A stretch of 23,967 bases of DNA, from positions 1-23,967 of the forward strand of contig DASZXJ010000107.1 of NCBI GenBank assembly GCA_035545895.1, written 5' to 3'. The DNA comes from DASZXJ01 sp035545895. GTDB taxonomy: Bacteria > Planctomycetota > Phycisphaerae > Tepidisphaerales > Tepidisphaeraceae. Below, piece by piece: positions 5,936 to 13,389 of the stretch (position 1 is the stretch's first letter; the number at the start of each line of letters is the position of its first letter). Under the pieces are notes generated by a model that saw nothing but the letters and a program-made list of their open reading frames with translations, had not been told where the DNA came from and searched no databases. The translations under genes and the position numbers were made by a program.

Positions 5936-7066
5936 ATGCAGCTACTCCTCCTGGCTCAGTCAAATCCACTGGAACACGTGCTGCCTCATCCGCTGCACAT
6001 AAAAGTGGGTCCCATCGATGTCACGAACCAGATGTTCATGGCAGTCGTGGCCGCAGTGCTGATGCTACTGATATTTCCAACGTTGTTTCGCAAAGCCGAG
6101 AGTGAACCACCCAGCGGCGCCAAAAACTTCTTCGAGTCAATCCTCGAATTCCTGCGAGTTGAAGTATTCCGCCCCGCTCTGAAGGAGCACACGGATCGTT
6201 TTCTCCCTTTTCTCTGGACACTTTTCTTTTTCATTCTTTTCTGCAATTTGCTCGGCCAAATCCCGTTTGGTGAATTCATCACTCTTGCCACAGGACAGCC
6301 TTCGCACTGGGGCGGGACGGCGACCGGCACACCAACCACCACAGGTGCTCTGGCAATTTGTGCGTTTATCTTCATTCATCTCAATGGCATTGCCCAAGTC
6401 GCGCGCTCGCTCATCGATGGAACCTATGGCCATCATGGTCATCATGAGGAACATTCATCGGATGGCGAACACGGACACGAAACCGCGCACGACTTGGAGC
6501 ATGTCCGCGGCGAGGGCCTCGCCGCGGACGTCCCAGCCAATGTCAAAGCGATCACCGATCCAACCAAACATTACGCCGACGATGAACACGTCGGCCATCA
6601 TCATTATCAGCCAGATCATGGTGATCTTCACGGCCAGTCGCATAAGCACGGCAAGGGCATGAATGTTGTCGCGGCAGCCTTGCTGGCGCTTCCATTGTAC
6701 TTGTGGAACTTCGCCCCGCATCCGTTTAAGCCTCAGCCAGGCGAGTCCGCGCTTGGTTGGGTGAAGGATGTTCCCGTTTGGTTCCTGCTTTTGATCCTGG
6801 AACTGGTCGGCGCAGTGATCAAACCATTTGCATTGATGATGCGACTATTTGCCAACATGATTGCTGGACACATTGTGCTGGCGGCTTTGATTGGATTGAT
6901 TGTGCTCGCGCCGTCGATCCTGGGGCAAATTGGCATTGGCATTCCAGTTACGCTTTTGAGTCTCCTTATTCGTGTTCTTGAATTATTTGTGGCGTTTTTA
7001 CAGGCGTATATTTTTACGTTTCTGACGACACTCTTTATTGCCAGCGCAGTAGCGCCGGAACACTAG
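5936..7066 (+). CDS. atpB: F0F1 ATP synthase subunit a with a His-rich insertion
   Basis: A 376-aa subunit a, the stator half of the ion channel, clearly longer than the usual 230-290 aa. The family core is intact: NLLGQIPFGEF at about 104-114, and LMMRLFANMIAGHIVL at 300-315, whose R303 is the essential channel arginine. The C-terminal LQAYIFTFLTTLFIASA is also standard. The extra length is mainly residues 163-241, in the loop before the fourth helix (cytoplasmic by the E. coli topology). It is rich in His, with about 18 between residues 166 and 238 (GHHGHHEEH, HVGHHHY). Codons for residues about 190-198 lie on a perfect palindrome (6503-6529). Metal or proton binding by the His-rich loop is speculative. 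Confidence 0.95.
   Translation: MQLLLLAQSNPLEHVLPHPLHIKVGPIDVTNQMFMAVVAAVLMLLIFPTLFRKAESEPPSGAKNFFESILEFLRVEVFRPALKEHTDRFLPFLWTLFFFILFCNLLGQIPFGEFITLATGQPSHWGGTATGTPTTTGALAICAFIFIHLNGIAQVARSLIDGTYGHHGHHEEHSSDGEHGHETAHDLEHVRGEGLAADVPANVKAITDPTKHYADDEHVGHHHYQPDHGDLHGQSHKHGKGMNVVAAALLALPLYLWNFAPHPFKPQPGESALGWVKDVPVWFLLLILELVGAVIKPFALMMRLFANMIAGHIVLAALIGLIVLAPSILGQIGIGIPVTLLSLLIRVLELFVAFLQAYIFTFLTTLFIASAVAPEH
6503..6529. repeat. Perfect 13-bp inverted repeat inside atpB
   Basis: GTCCGCGGCGAGG at 6503-6515 is followed by one base and then its exact reverse complement CCTCGCCGCGGAC at 6517-6529. It is read in frame in the non-conserved His-rich insertion of subunit a. It looks like a REP-type palindrome captured in a coding sequence. 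Confidence 0.85.
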
Positions 7067-7073
7067 AAGGAAA

Positions 7074-7144
7074 TGACCAGTGGCCGGTAGGCCAGTGGTT
7101 GGAAACGAAAAATCGGGCCACTGGCAACTGACCACTGGCCACTC
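7074..7144. repeat. Intergenic inverted repeat, ACCACTG family (copy 2)
   Basis: The left arm (TGACCAGTGGCC, GGCCAGTGGTT) and right arm (GGCCACTGGC, GACCACTGGCCACT) are imperfect reverse complements around an A-rich loop at about 7101-7114. The element begins 7 bp after the atpB stop and shares words with the 23S-5S spacer repeat. In the atpB-atpE spacer it would form an mRNA hairpin. Confidence 0.7.
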
Positions 7145-7272
7145 GAATTACCCGTGAGCAGCCGACGCCCGGGTTAACCTATTTAAGTTCGGCACAACAT
7201 CATTCGCGTCGCGGTCGCATACCGATCCTCGATCGCTTCGCAAAATTGCGGATTCGTCCGCGGGAGTTCGAT

Positions 7273-7542
7273 ATGCTTGAAATGCTGGCTCAAACCGTCG
7301 TGTTTCCCGATCACGGCTTGGCGCTGCTTGGCATCGCCATCGGTGCGGGAATTCTTGTTCTTGGCGCCGCCAAGGGCATTGGCCACCTTGCTGGCCAGGC
7401 CATGGAAGGAATCGCCCGTCAGCCTGAAGCGGGCGGACGCATTGGCACGAACATGATCATCGCAGCCGCCCTGATCGAAGGTTTCACGTTCTTCGGTTTG
7501 GTCATCTGCCTGCTTGGCGTTTTGAAAGTCGCCAACTTCTAA
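7273..7542 (+). CDS. atpE: F0F1 ATP synthase subunit c
   Basis: An 89-aa two-helix hairpin protein forming the rotor ring. Helix 1 is glycine-rich (LGIAIGAGILVLGAAKGIG), the polar loop is GIARQPEAGG (about 47-56), and helix 2 contains AALIEGFTFFGLV with the ion-binding carboxylate E69. By alignment with the sodium-binding Ilyobacter c subunit, the helix-1 Gln is replaced by Ile and the Ser after the Glu by Gly, so proton coupling is predicted. The ATG at 7273 has GGGAG 6-7 nt upstream. The spacer from atpB is about 200 bp and carries a hairpin; a strong terminator follows the stop. Confidence 0.95.
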   Translation: MLEMLAQTVVFPDHGLALLGIAIGAGILVLGAAKGIGHLAGQAMEGIARQPEAGGRIGTNMIIAAALIEGFTFFGLVICLLGVLKVANF

Positions 7543-7550
7543 GAATTTCG

Positions 7551-7587
7551 GCGCCTGCCGGGTGAATAACCCGCCAGGCGCTTTTTT
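7551..7587 (+). terminator. Strong intrinsic terminator between atpE and atpF
   Basis: GCGCCTG at 7551-7557 pairs with CAGGCGC at 7575-7581. One C/C mismatch is followed by five more pairs (CGGGT with ACCCG) and a 5-nt loop, then six T at 7582-7587. It lies 8 bp after the atpE stop and just ahead of the atpF ribosome-binding site. Confidence 0.85.
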
Positions 7588-7603
7588 GAACAAGGTGATC
7601 CGA

Positions 7604-8263
7604 ATGATTAAGCGAATCTGTCTTTTTGCCGCATTATTGCTTGCGGTAACAGCAGGCCGGTTGCTCGCGCAGGAAGTTCACTCCGCCGCGCCAGTCGGAG
7701 AACATGCCGCAGCGAGTTCGGTCGAACACGGTGCAGCGGCCGAGCACGAAGAGCCCGGCCTGCTGCCCAATCCGACTGATCCGCAGACATGGTATGCCGC
7801 ACTATGGGTCGTCGTTATTTTCGCGGTAATGCTGATCATTTTATATCCCACCGCATGGAAAAACGTCCTTGCCGGTTTGAAGGCCCGTGAAGAGCGCATC
7901 CGCAAGGACATCGCAGACGCCGAGGCCGCTCGCGCTAAGGCCGATGCGACGCTCAAGCAATACAACACTCAGCTTGCTGCTGCGGAAGACCGTGTTCGCC
8001 AGATGCTTAACCAGGCGGCTGCCGATGGCGAGAAGCTGGCGACCAGTATTCGCATGAAGGCGCAGGCCGACGCGGAAGACATCAAGGAACGCGCGACCAA
8101 GGACATCGAAGCCGCCCGCGATGCCGCCCTTCGAGAAATTTACGAGAAGACGGCTGAGTTGGCGACCAATGTCGCCGAGAAGATCATTCGCCGTAATCTC
8201 AATGCGTCCGATCAGCAGGATCTGGTTCGACAAAGTCTAGAACAGTTGCAAGGTGTGAAATAG
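7604..8263 (+). CDS. atpF: F0F1 ATP synthase subunit b with N-terminal signal-like extension
   Basis: A 219-aa peripheral-stalk subunit. Residues 1-22 (MIKRICLFAALLLAVTAGRL onward) look like a signal peptide, followed by a His/Ala/Glu-rich linker. The membrane anchor is at about 65-82, with YPTAWKNVLAGLKAREERIR leading into a long Ala/Glu/Lys coiled coil (about 90-190). Usual b subunits are about 160 aa with the membrane helix at the very N-terminus, so the leader is an addition. The ATG at 7604 is preceded by AAGGTGAT with 4 nt spacing, a near-perfect Shine-Dalgarno. It follows a strong terminator and precedes an AT-rich hairpin repeat. Confidence 0.92.
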   Translation: MIKRICLFAALLLAVTAGRLLAQEVHSAAPVGEHAAASSVEHGAAAEHEEPGLLPNPTDPQTWYAALWVVVIFAVMLIILYPTAWKNVLAGLKAREERIRKDIADAEAARAKADATLKQYNTQLAAAEDRVRQMLNQAAADGEKLATSIRMKAQADAEDIKERATKDIEAARDAALREIYEKTAELATNVAEKIIRRNLNASDQQDLVRQSLEQLQGVK

Positions 8264-8269
8264 GAATTT

Positions 8270-8339
8270 TTGATTTGCGATTTTTGATTTGCGATTGGTT
8301 CATGCCAAATCGCAAGTTGCAAATTGCAAATCGCAAATG
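8270..8339. repeat. AT-rich inverted repeat, GATTTGCGATTTG family (copy 1)
   Basis: Left arm reiterates TTTGATTTGCGATT twice (about 8270-8297). The right arm, CCAAATCGCAAGTTGCAAAT then GCAAATCGCAAATG, is its imperfect reverse complement. It fills most of the atpF-atpH spacer and runs up to the atpH start. Related sequence follows atpA (10459-10526) and amt (23881-23903). Confidence 0.8.
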
Positions 8340-8345
8340 AAATGC

Positions 8346-8903
8346 ATGGCCAAGACAACCCCAAAATCCTCCTTCGCCACCGCCTATGCGGCTTCGCTGC
8401 TTGAACTGGCGAATGAGAGCAAGCAGGCCGAACCCCTCGGCCAGGAACTGCGCGATATCGCCAAGATCATCGCCGACAATCGCACGTTTGGACTGTTCCT
8501 CGCTGAACCGGCCATCGGACAGATCGAGCGCGGCGAAGTCATCAAAAAGACGTTCGCGTCGGTTACGCCACTGCTGCGTAACTTCATGGGCGTGCTCAAT
8601 GAGCACAACCGCCTTGGCGCACTCGGCCAAATCTCCGAAAGCTACGATGAATTGCTCGATGAGCAGCTTGGCAAGATCGAGGTGGATGTCACCGTGCCCG
8701 CCAAACTGTCCAGCGAGCAGTTCGAAGAGGTCCGCAAGAAAGTCAGTGCAGCGTTAAAGAAAGACGCTGTCGTCCATCAATACGTCGATGAGTCGCTCAT
8801 TGGCGGCTTGGTGCTTCGCGTGCAGGACAAGTTGATTGACGCAAGCGTCAAAACCCAGCTTCGAGCCATGAAAGAACAACTTTTAACATCCAAAAAGAAC
8901 TAG
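8346..8903 (+). CDS. atpH: F0F1 ATP synthase subunit delta
   Basis: A 185-aa OSCP/delta-family protein linking the F1 head to the b stalk. The N-terminal helical domain starts FATAYAASLLELANE. The C-terminal half has the family pattern KIEVDVTVPAKLSSEQFEEV, then ESLIGGLVLRVQDKLIDASV (about 154-173). The ATG at 8346 is chosen; another ATG at 8337 is in frame, and neither has a clear Shine-Dalgarno because the repeat occupies the leader. The atpA start is 26 bp after the stop. Confidence 0.93.
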   Translation: MAKTTPKSSFATAYAASLLELANESKQAEPLGQELRDIAKIIADNRTFGLFLAEPAIGQIERGEVIKKTFASVTPLLRNFMGVLNEHNRLGALGQISESYDELLDEQLGKIEVDVTVPAKLSSEQFEEVRKKVSAALKKDAVVHQYVDESLIGGLVLRVQDKLIDASVKTQLRAMKEQLLTSKKN

Positions 8904-8929
8904 CAAATTACTGAATTCTTGGAGCAGCA

Positions 8930-10441
8930 ATGGCAATCAATGTCGCAGAGATCACCAGTGTCCTGAAGCAGCAGATCGCGGGCTTTGAACAAAAGCTTCA
9001 GATCACCGAAGTCGGCACCGTCATCGAAGTCGGCGACGGCATCGCCCGCGTGTACGGCCTGCAAAACGCGATGGCGGGCGAACTGCTCGAATTCGAAAAC
9101 GGCACGATGGGCCAGGTCTTCAACCTCGAAGAAGACTCCATCGGCGCGGTCATCTTCGGCAACTACCTGGAAATCAAGGAAGGCGACACCGTCAAATCGA
9201 CCGGCAGGCTTCTTGAAGTGCCCGTCGGTGATGCGGTCATCGGACGCGTGGTCAATCCGCTTGGCCAGCCGCTGGATGGTGGGCCGGCCATCAAGAGCGC
9301 TGAGACCCGCAAGATGGACATCATCGCCCCGGGCATTGCCGATCGAAAACCCGTGACCGAGCCCCTGCAGACCGGCATCAAGGCGGTCGATAGCATGATC
9401 CCCATTGGTCGCGGCCAGCGTGAACTGATCATCGGCGACCGCAAGACCGGCAAGACAGCCATCGCGCTCGATACCATCATCAATCAAAAAGGCAAAGGCG
9501 TGAAGTGCTTCTACGTGGCCGTCGGTTCCAAGGAATCGACTGTCGCGGGCATCGTCGAGGTGCTGCGAGCCGCCGGCGCGATGGAATATACGACCGTTGT
9601 CGTCGCCACCGCTGCCGACCCCGCCCCGCTGCAATACATCGCCCCCTACGCTGGCTGCACGATGGCGGAATACTTCATGTGGAAGGGCGAAGCCACCCTC
9701 TGCGTCTATGACGACCTGTCCAAGCAGGCGGCTGCTTATCGCCAGCTTTCGCTGCTGCTCCGTCGTCCGCCCGGTCGCGAAGCCTATCCCGGCGACGTCT
9801 TCTATTTGCATAGCCGACTACTCGAACGCTCGGTCAAGCTCAGCGACGCCCACGGCGGCGGATCGCTCACCGCCCTGCCCATCATCGAAACGCAGGACGG
9901 CGACGTGTCGGCGTACATCCCGACCAACGTCATCAGCATCACCGACGGCCAGATTTACCTCGAACCGGAACTCTTCTTTGCCGGCGTTCGTCCGGCCATC
10001 AACGTCGGCATCAGCGTGTCGCGCGTGGGTGGCAACGCCCAGACCAAGGCGATGAAGAAGATCGCCGGGTCACTCAAGCTTGACCTGGCTGCCTATCGCG
10101 AACTGGAAGCCTTCGCTCAACTCGGCACCGAACTGGACGCCGCCACTCAGAAGCAGCTCGATCGCGGCTCGCGCCTGGTCGAACTGCTCAAGCAGCCTCA
10201 GTACAAGCCCATGCCGCTTGAACAACAGGTTCTGGTCATCTATGCCGGCACGAAGGGCTATCTGGACGATGTTCCGCTCGCGCGAATTCAGGAATTCCAG
10301 AACTCCTTCCTGAACTACGTCGATTCCAGTGCGGCTTCGATGAAGTCCACGCTGGCTCAGAAGAAGGAATTGACTGACGACATCGAAAACCAGCTCAAGC
10401 AGGCACTGACTGATTTCAAGAGCAAGGTTTGGAAAGCCTGA
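8930..10441 (+). CDS. atpA: F0F1 ATP synthase subunit alpha
   Basis: A 503-aa alpha subunit of the F1 head, full length. The P-loop GDRKTGKT is at residues 169-176, preceded by GRGQRELIIG. The signature PAINVGISVSRVGGNAQ includes the arginine finger. The N-terminal beta-barrel segment EVGTVIEVGDGIARVYGL and VNPLGQPLDGG are standard. Spacing to atpH is 26 bp. Unusually, gamma, beta and epsilon genes do not follow: after a hairpin repeat comes a convergent minus-strand gene. The remaining F1 genes must be elsewhere if the enzyme is complete. Confidence 0.97.
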   Translation: MAINVAEITSVLKQQIAGFEQKLQITEVGTVIEVGDGIARVYGLQNAMAGELLEFENGTMGQVFNLEEDSIGAVIFGNYLEIKEGDTVKSTGRLLEVPVGDAVIGRVVNPLGQPLDGGPAIKSAETRKMDIIAPGIADRKPVTEPLQTGIKAVDSMIPIGRGQRELIIGDRKTGKTAIALDTIINQKGKGVKCFYVAVGSKESTVAGIVEVLRAAGAMEYTTVVVATAADPAPLQYIAPYAGCTMAEYFMWKGEATLCVYDDLSKQAAAYRQLSLLLRRPPGREAYPGDVFYLHSRLLERSVKLSDAHGGGSLTALPIIETQDGDVSAYIPTNVISITDGQIYLEPELFFAGVRPAINVGISVSRVGGNAQTKAMKKIAGSLKLDLAAYRELEAFAQLGTELDAATQKQLDRGSRLVELLKQPQYKPMPLEQQVLVIYAGTKGYLDDVPLARIQEFQNSFLNYVDSSAASMKSTLAQKKELTDDIENQLKQALTDFKSKVWKA

Positions 10442-10458
10442 TATTGATTTTGGATTTT

Positions 10459-10526
10459 CGAATTGCGATTTTGGATTGAAGACGCGGCAGACGATCGCCA
10501 GCTTTTCAATTCAAAATCGCAATTCT
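10459..10526. repeat. AT-rich inverted repeat, GATTTGCGATTTG family (copy 2), between convergent genes
   Basis: A 22-bp arm at 10459-10480 (core AATTGCGATTTTGGATTGAA) matches the reverse complement of 10505-10526 at 20 of 22 positions around a 24-nt loop. It lies between the atpA stop and the end of the convergent gene at 10541. It could serve as a bidirectional transcription end, although it lacks a GC-rich stem. Confidence 0.75.
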
Positions 10527-10540
10527 CATTCTGAAATACC

Positions 10541-12355
10541 TTATTTCACAGGCGTCATTGATTTTGATGAAGCGCGGAGTGAATCCAGCCGCGCTCGTAC
10601 GGTCTGCATGTCGGCTTCATCGCCGATTTCTTTGAGCACCTGTTCATATCGTTCGCCGAGCACGAAGAACGGCGTGACCTGCACGTAAGCCGACGGCTCG
10701 GGCTGGTTCTGCCGCTGCCAGATGAACTGGTAGATATCCGCCAGGCGATTGAGATCGCCGGATTGCCGGAGCATGTCATCCACATGGTCCATCAGGTCGG
10801 TCGCGATGGCCCCGGATGAACCGTATTCCTGAAGCGCCTGGCCATAGATCGCCAGCGCATCGTCGTTGCGTTTGGCCTGGCGCAATAGATCGCCCTTGGC
10901 GGCATCGAGTTCCGCCAGCAGGTCAGGCCGGGTCTGATCGAACATCCGGCCCATCTGGCCGAGTTCGTCGATCTGCTGCTCGAAGGTGCGCCCGGCAATC
11001 GCGCGGCGCAAAACAGCAAATGCAAAGTCGGGATATTGCTTGACGGCAAAGCGATTGATGACGTCCTTTAACTCCCGGAATTCCGCCTCCGCCAATTTCT
11101 TTTTCGCCCCAAGCTGCGCCAGCGCCAGCCATGCGTCCCGATTACCGGGCGAGAGGTTGATGGCCTGCATATACAACCCCGCCCGGCGCTGCGAATCGAC
11201 CAGATCCACCACCTTTGCCAGCGCGATCGACGCCAGCCGTTTATTGGCCGGCGTGTCCCACAACTCCGCCGACAGCGACACATCCGATTCAGTGATTCCT
11301 TCTCGCGTCTGAGGATCGATCACACGCCCCTTGAAAAAACGATATTCCGGATACCGCCCTTCCAGGAAATTCCATTCGGCATGATCGCCTTGCACCTGAA
11401 AGTATCCGACCCAGGCGTGCGCCGCCTGCCCCACGCCGCTCTGCCCGGCAGCCGCTGCCGCAGGCACGCCCACGCATCGCCCCACCTGCGAAGCAAAATA
11501 TGCCTGGTCCGAGCAGACACCCCCTGCCAGCACAAGATTTTGCAGCGTATACGCAGCGCCCTTCGCATCCGGCTGATTGGCGCCGCTTCCATAAAATGCG
11601 TTGTAGTCGTAAGGCACATCAAAATAGGTTGCGCCGATGTTGCTTCGCTTGTTATATCGATCCAGTGCCCAGGCGATTTCCTCCTGGCTCACCAGGTTGT
11701 CAACCACATAAACGAGCAATTGCCAAGGCAGATTGCGCGGATCGAATCGCAAATCAGCGTGGGCGTTGACGTAATAATGCATGAGCTGGCGCGGCCGCGA
11801 ACCGTCCTGCTTGCGAAGTGGATTGGTATCGCGATGGCTGCGCGTCGGCTCGTCCCACACGACGCACATCGCAGCCATCAGGTCCGGCCAATCAGCAAGC
11901 TGATCGCCCATGTCCAGATACAACGGCTCCAGCACCGCCAGCACATGGTCCGGCGAATCAAACTTTCCGGTTGCCAGCATCAGCGTATCGAGCAATTTCG
12001 GCTGAGTGGTCAACCATTTGAGCGTGGCGATTTGCGTCACGGTCAGCTTGTCCTTGGGGAGGCGAGAAAAATACGTTCCGAATTCGCGAAGCGCTGCCAG
12101 ATGTGTAATTCGATCCAGATCCTGAGGCACGCGCGGCGTGAGATGCGGTTCGATTTCCCGCTCGATTTTTTTCGCATACTCCGCCAGGCCTTTATTACTC
12201 ACCGCGTCGGCAGCGGCTTTATCCAGCGGATCGGGCGCGGGAGGCTCAGGCGGCTTGGGGGTCGCGGCACAACAACACATCACAACAATAGAAATGGCAA
12301 CGCACCTGACAACGAATCCGAAATGCAACCTTATGCTTTGGATTTGATTTGTCAT
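10541..12355 (-). CDS. Exported transglutaminase-like domain protein
   Basis: A 604-aa protein. The N-terminus has a hydrophobic stretch (about residues 13-30) ending in a triple Cys, then a Pro-rich linker: a signal peptide or, less certainly, a lipoprotein signal. The central region has a transglutaminase/papain-like core: LAGGVCSDQAYFASQVGRCV with predicted catalytic C281, AHAWVGYF with H313, and AEWNFLEGRYPEYRF for the third catalytic position. The C-terminal part is all-helical and repeat-like, resembling TPR modules (about 380-590). The substrate is unknown. The ATG at 12355 is used; the frame's TTG six bases earlier is less likely. It begins 2 bp after the GT9 stop, so the two are probably one transcript. 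Confidence 0.8.
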   Translation of the reverse strand: MTNQIQSIRLHFGFVVRCVAISIVVMCCCAATPKPPEPPAPDPLDKAAADAVSNKGLAEYAKKIEREIEPHLTPRVPQDLDRITHLAALREFGTYFSRLPKDKLTVTQIATLKWLTTQPKLLDTLMLATGKFDSPDHVLAVLEPLYLDMGDQLADWPDLMAAMCVVWDEPTRSHRDTNPLRKQDGSRPRQLMHYYVNAHADLRFDPRNLPWQLLVYVVDNLVSQEEIAWALDRYNKRSNIGATYFDVPYDYNAFYGSGANQPDAKGAAYTLQNLVLAGGVCSDQAYFASQVGRCVGVPAAAAAGQSGVGQAAHAWVGYFQVQGDHAEWNFLEGRYPEYRFFKGRVIDPQTREGITESDVSLSAELWDTPANKRLASIALAKVVDLVDSQRRAGLYMQAINLSPGNRDAWLALAQLGAKKKLAEAEFRELKDVINRFAVKQYPDFAFAVLRRAIAGRTFEQQIDELGQMGRMFDQTRPDLLAELDAAKGDLLRQAKRNDDALAIYGQALQEYGSSGAIATDLMDHVDDMLRQSGDLNRLADIYQFIWQRQNQPEPSAYVQVTPFFVLGERYEQVLKEIGDEADMQTVRARLDSLRASSKSMTPVK

Positions 12356-12357
12356 TT

Positions 12358-13350
12358 TCAACCACCCACATGAGTATACACCTGATCCACTGAAATCTCT
12401 GCCATCGAATTGGCCTGGATGATGGAAACTTTCGGTCCGAGCGGGCGCCAGCGGACGGGGTCCGATCCGCCAAATAAGGAGACCGTCGGCACACCGATGA
12501 TTCCCGCCAAGTGGCCGGGGCCACTGTCATTTCCGATGAAAATCGACGTGGATGAGAGTTCGTCAAGTAGTTCGAGCAAGGTTGTCGGCCTGCGAACCTC
12601 GGCGACGGATTCAAATTGTCCGACCAAAGCCGACGACCATCGCTCCGTTTCTGTCTCCCCAAGCAACACCCGAACCCGCTTGCCGCCATCGCGACATTTT
12701 CGAACCAACTCCAGATAACGTTCGGCCGGCCATCGATTTGCCTCTTTTCCCGCGCCTGGATGAATCACGATTCGATCCTGCGGCGCAAGCGAAATCCCCA
12801 CGCCTCGCGATGCAACCGACCGCAGCAGTTGTTGCATCGCCTCAGCCAGGATGGGCAATTCGGTAAGCTGTTTGAGCAATGATTCGCTCACGTGCCCGCC
12901 CGTGTCGTAACGCGTATCCAGCGAAATGATCTTCGATTCCGGGCAAACCTGTGCCAAGCCATGTGTGAGCGTATCGATCCCGCCGGCGGTGAAACTGATG
13001 ATCAGATTCGCACCTGCCAGCAGCCTGGCCGACCGTTCCGGCAATTTCGGAACTTCCGGGCCTGGCTGGTGCAGCACGTGCCAGCCCGCTTCGGCATCGA
13101 ACGATTCGACGCGCAGCACCCGTTCCGCCAGCGCGCCTTTTTGTGAATGCGTCACATACATAATCCGGCTCTGCGGAAAAATTCTCGACAGCGCCATCGC
13201 CAGCGGCCAGGTCACAATAAAATCGCCAAGAGCGGCCTGGTGGAAAATGAGAATGTTACGACGCAACACCTTGGTGAGAATACTGCGATGATCCCTGCGA
13301 TGCGAGCGACAAACAGGCTTACGATTTCCATTTTGACTTGTAACAGCCAT
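12358..13350 (-). CDS. Glycosyltransferase family 9 (heptosyltransferase-like)
   Basis: About 330 aa. The N-terminal Rossmann motif is NILIFHQAALGDFIVTWPLA, as in ADP-heptose:LPS heptosyltransferases. The C-terminal domain has IVIHPGAGKEANRWPAERY and the donor-site block FIGNDSGPGHLAGIIGVPTV followed by LFGGSDPVRWRPLG. These are diagnostic for GT9, which adds sugars to lipopolysaccharide core or related glycans; the acceptor is not determinable. The start is uncertain: ATG 13350 leaves a basic leader of about 30 residues, and GTG 13269 would begin just before the first strand. It is divergent from the membrane gene at 13390 and ends 2 bp before the transglutaminase-like gene starts. Confidence 0.85.
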   Translation of the reverse strand: MAVTSQNGNRKPVCRSHRRDHRSILTKVLRRNILIFHQAALGDFIVTWPLAMALSRIFPQSRIMYVTHSQKGALAERVLRVESFDAEAGWHVLHQPGPEVPKLPERSARLLAGANLIISFTAGGIDTLTHGLAQVCPESKIISLDTRYDTGGHVSESLLKQLTELPILAEAMQQLLRSVASRGVGISLAPQDRIVIHPGAGKEANRWPAERYLELVRKCRDGGKRVRVLLGETETERWSSALVGQFESVAEVRRPTTLLELLDELSSTSIFIGNDSGPGHLAGIIGVPTVSLFGGSDPVRWRPLGPKVSIIQANSMAEISVDQVYTHVGG

Positions 13351-13389
13351 CGCGTTAGCTTTGAATGCCCTGTTCCGCAAAGATGCAAT

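Noticed and set aside
8270..8339. CRISPR-like repetition of GATTTGCGATT words
   Set aside because: The units are not regularly spaced with unique spacers; the structure is one inverted repeat.
8900..9811. 303-codon open frame on the minus strand opposite atpA
   Set aside because: Long antisense frames are expected opposite a GC-rich, codon-biased gene. The plus strand encodes an unmistakable alpha subunit.
11381..12373. 330-codon plus-strand frame opposite the transglutaminase-like gene
   Set aside because: Its composition is rich in Arg, His and Gln with no recognisable domain, while the minus strand has a signal peptide and catalytic motifs.
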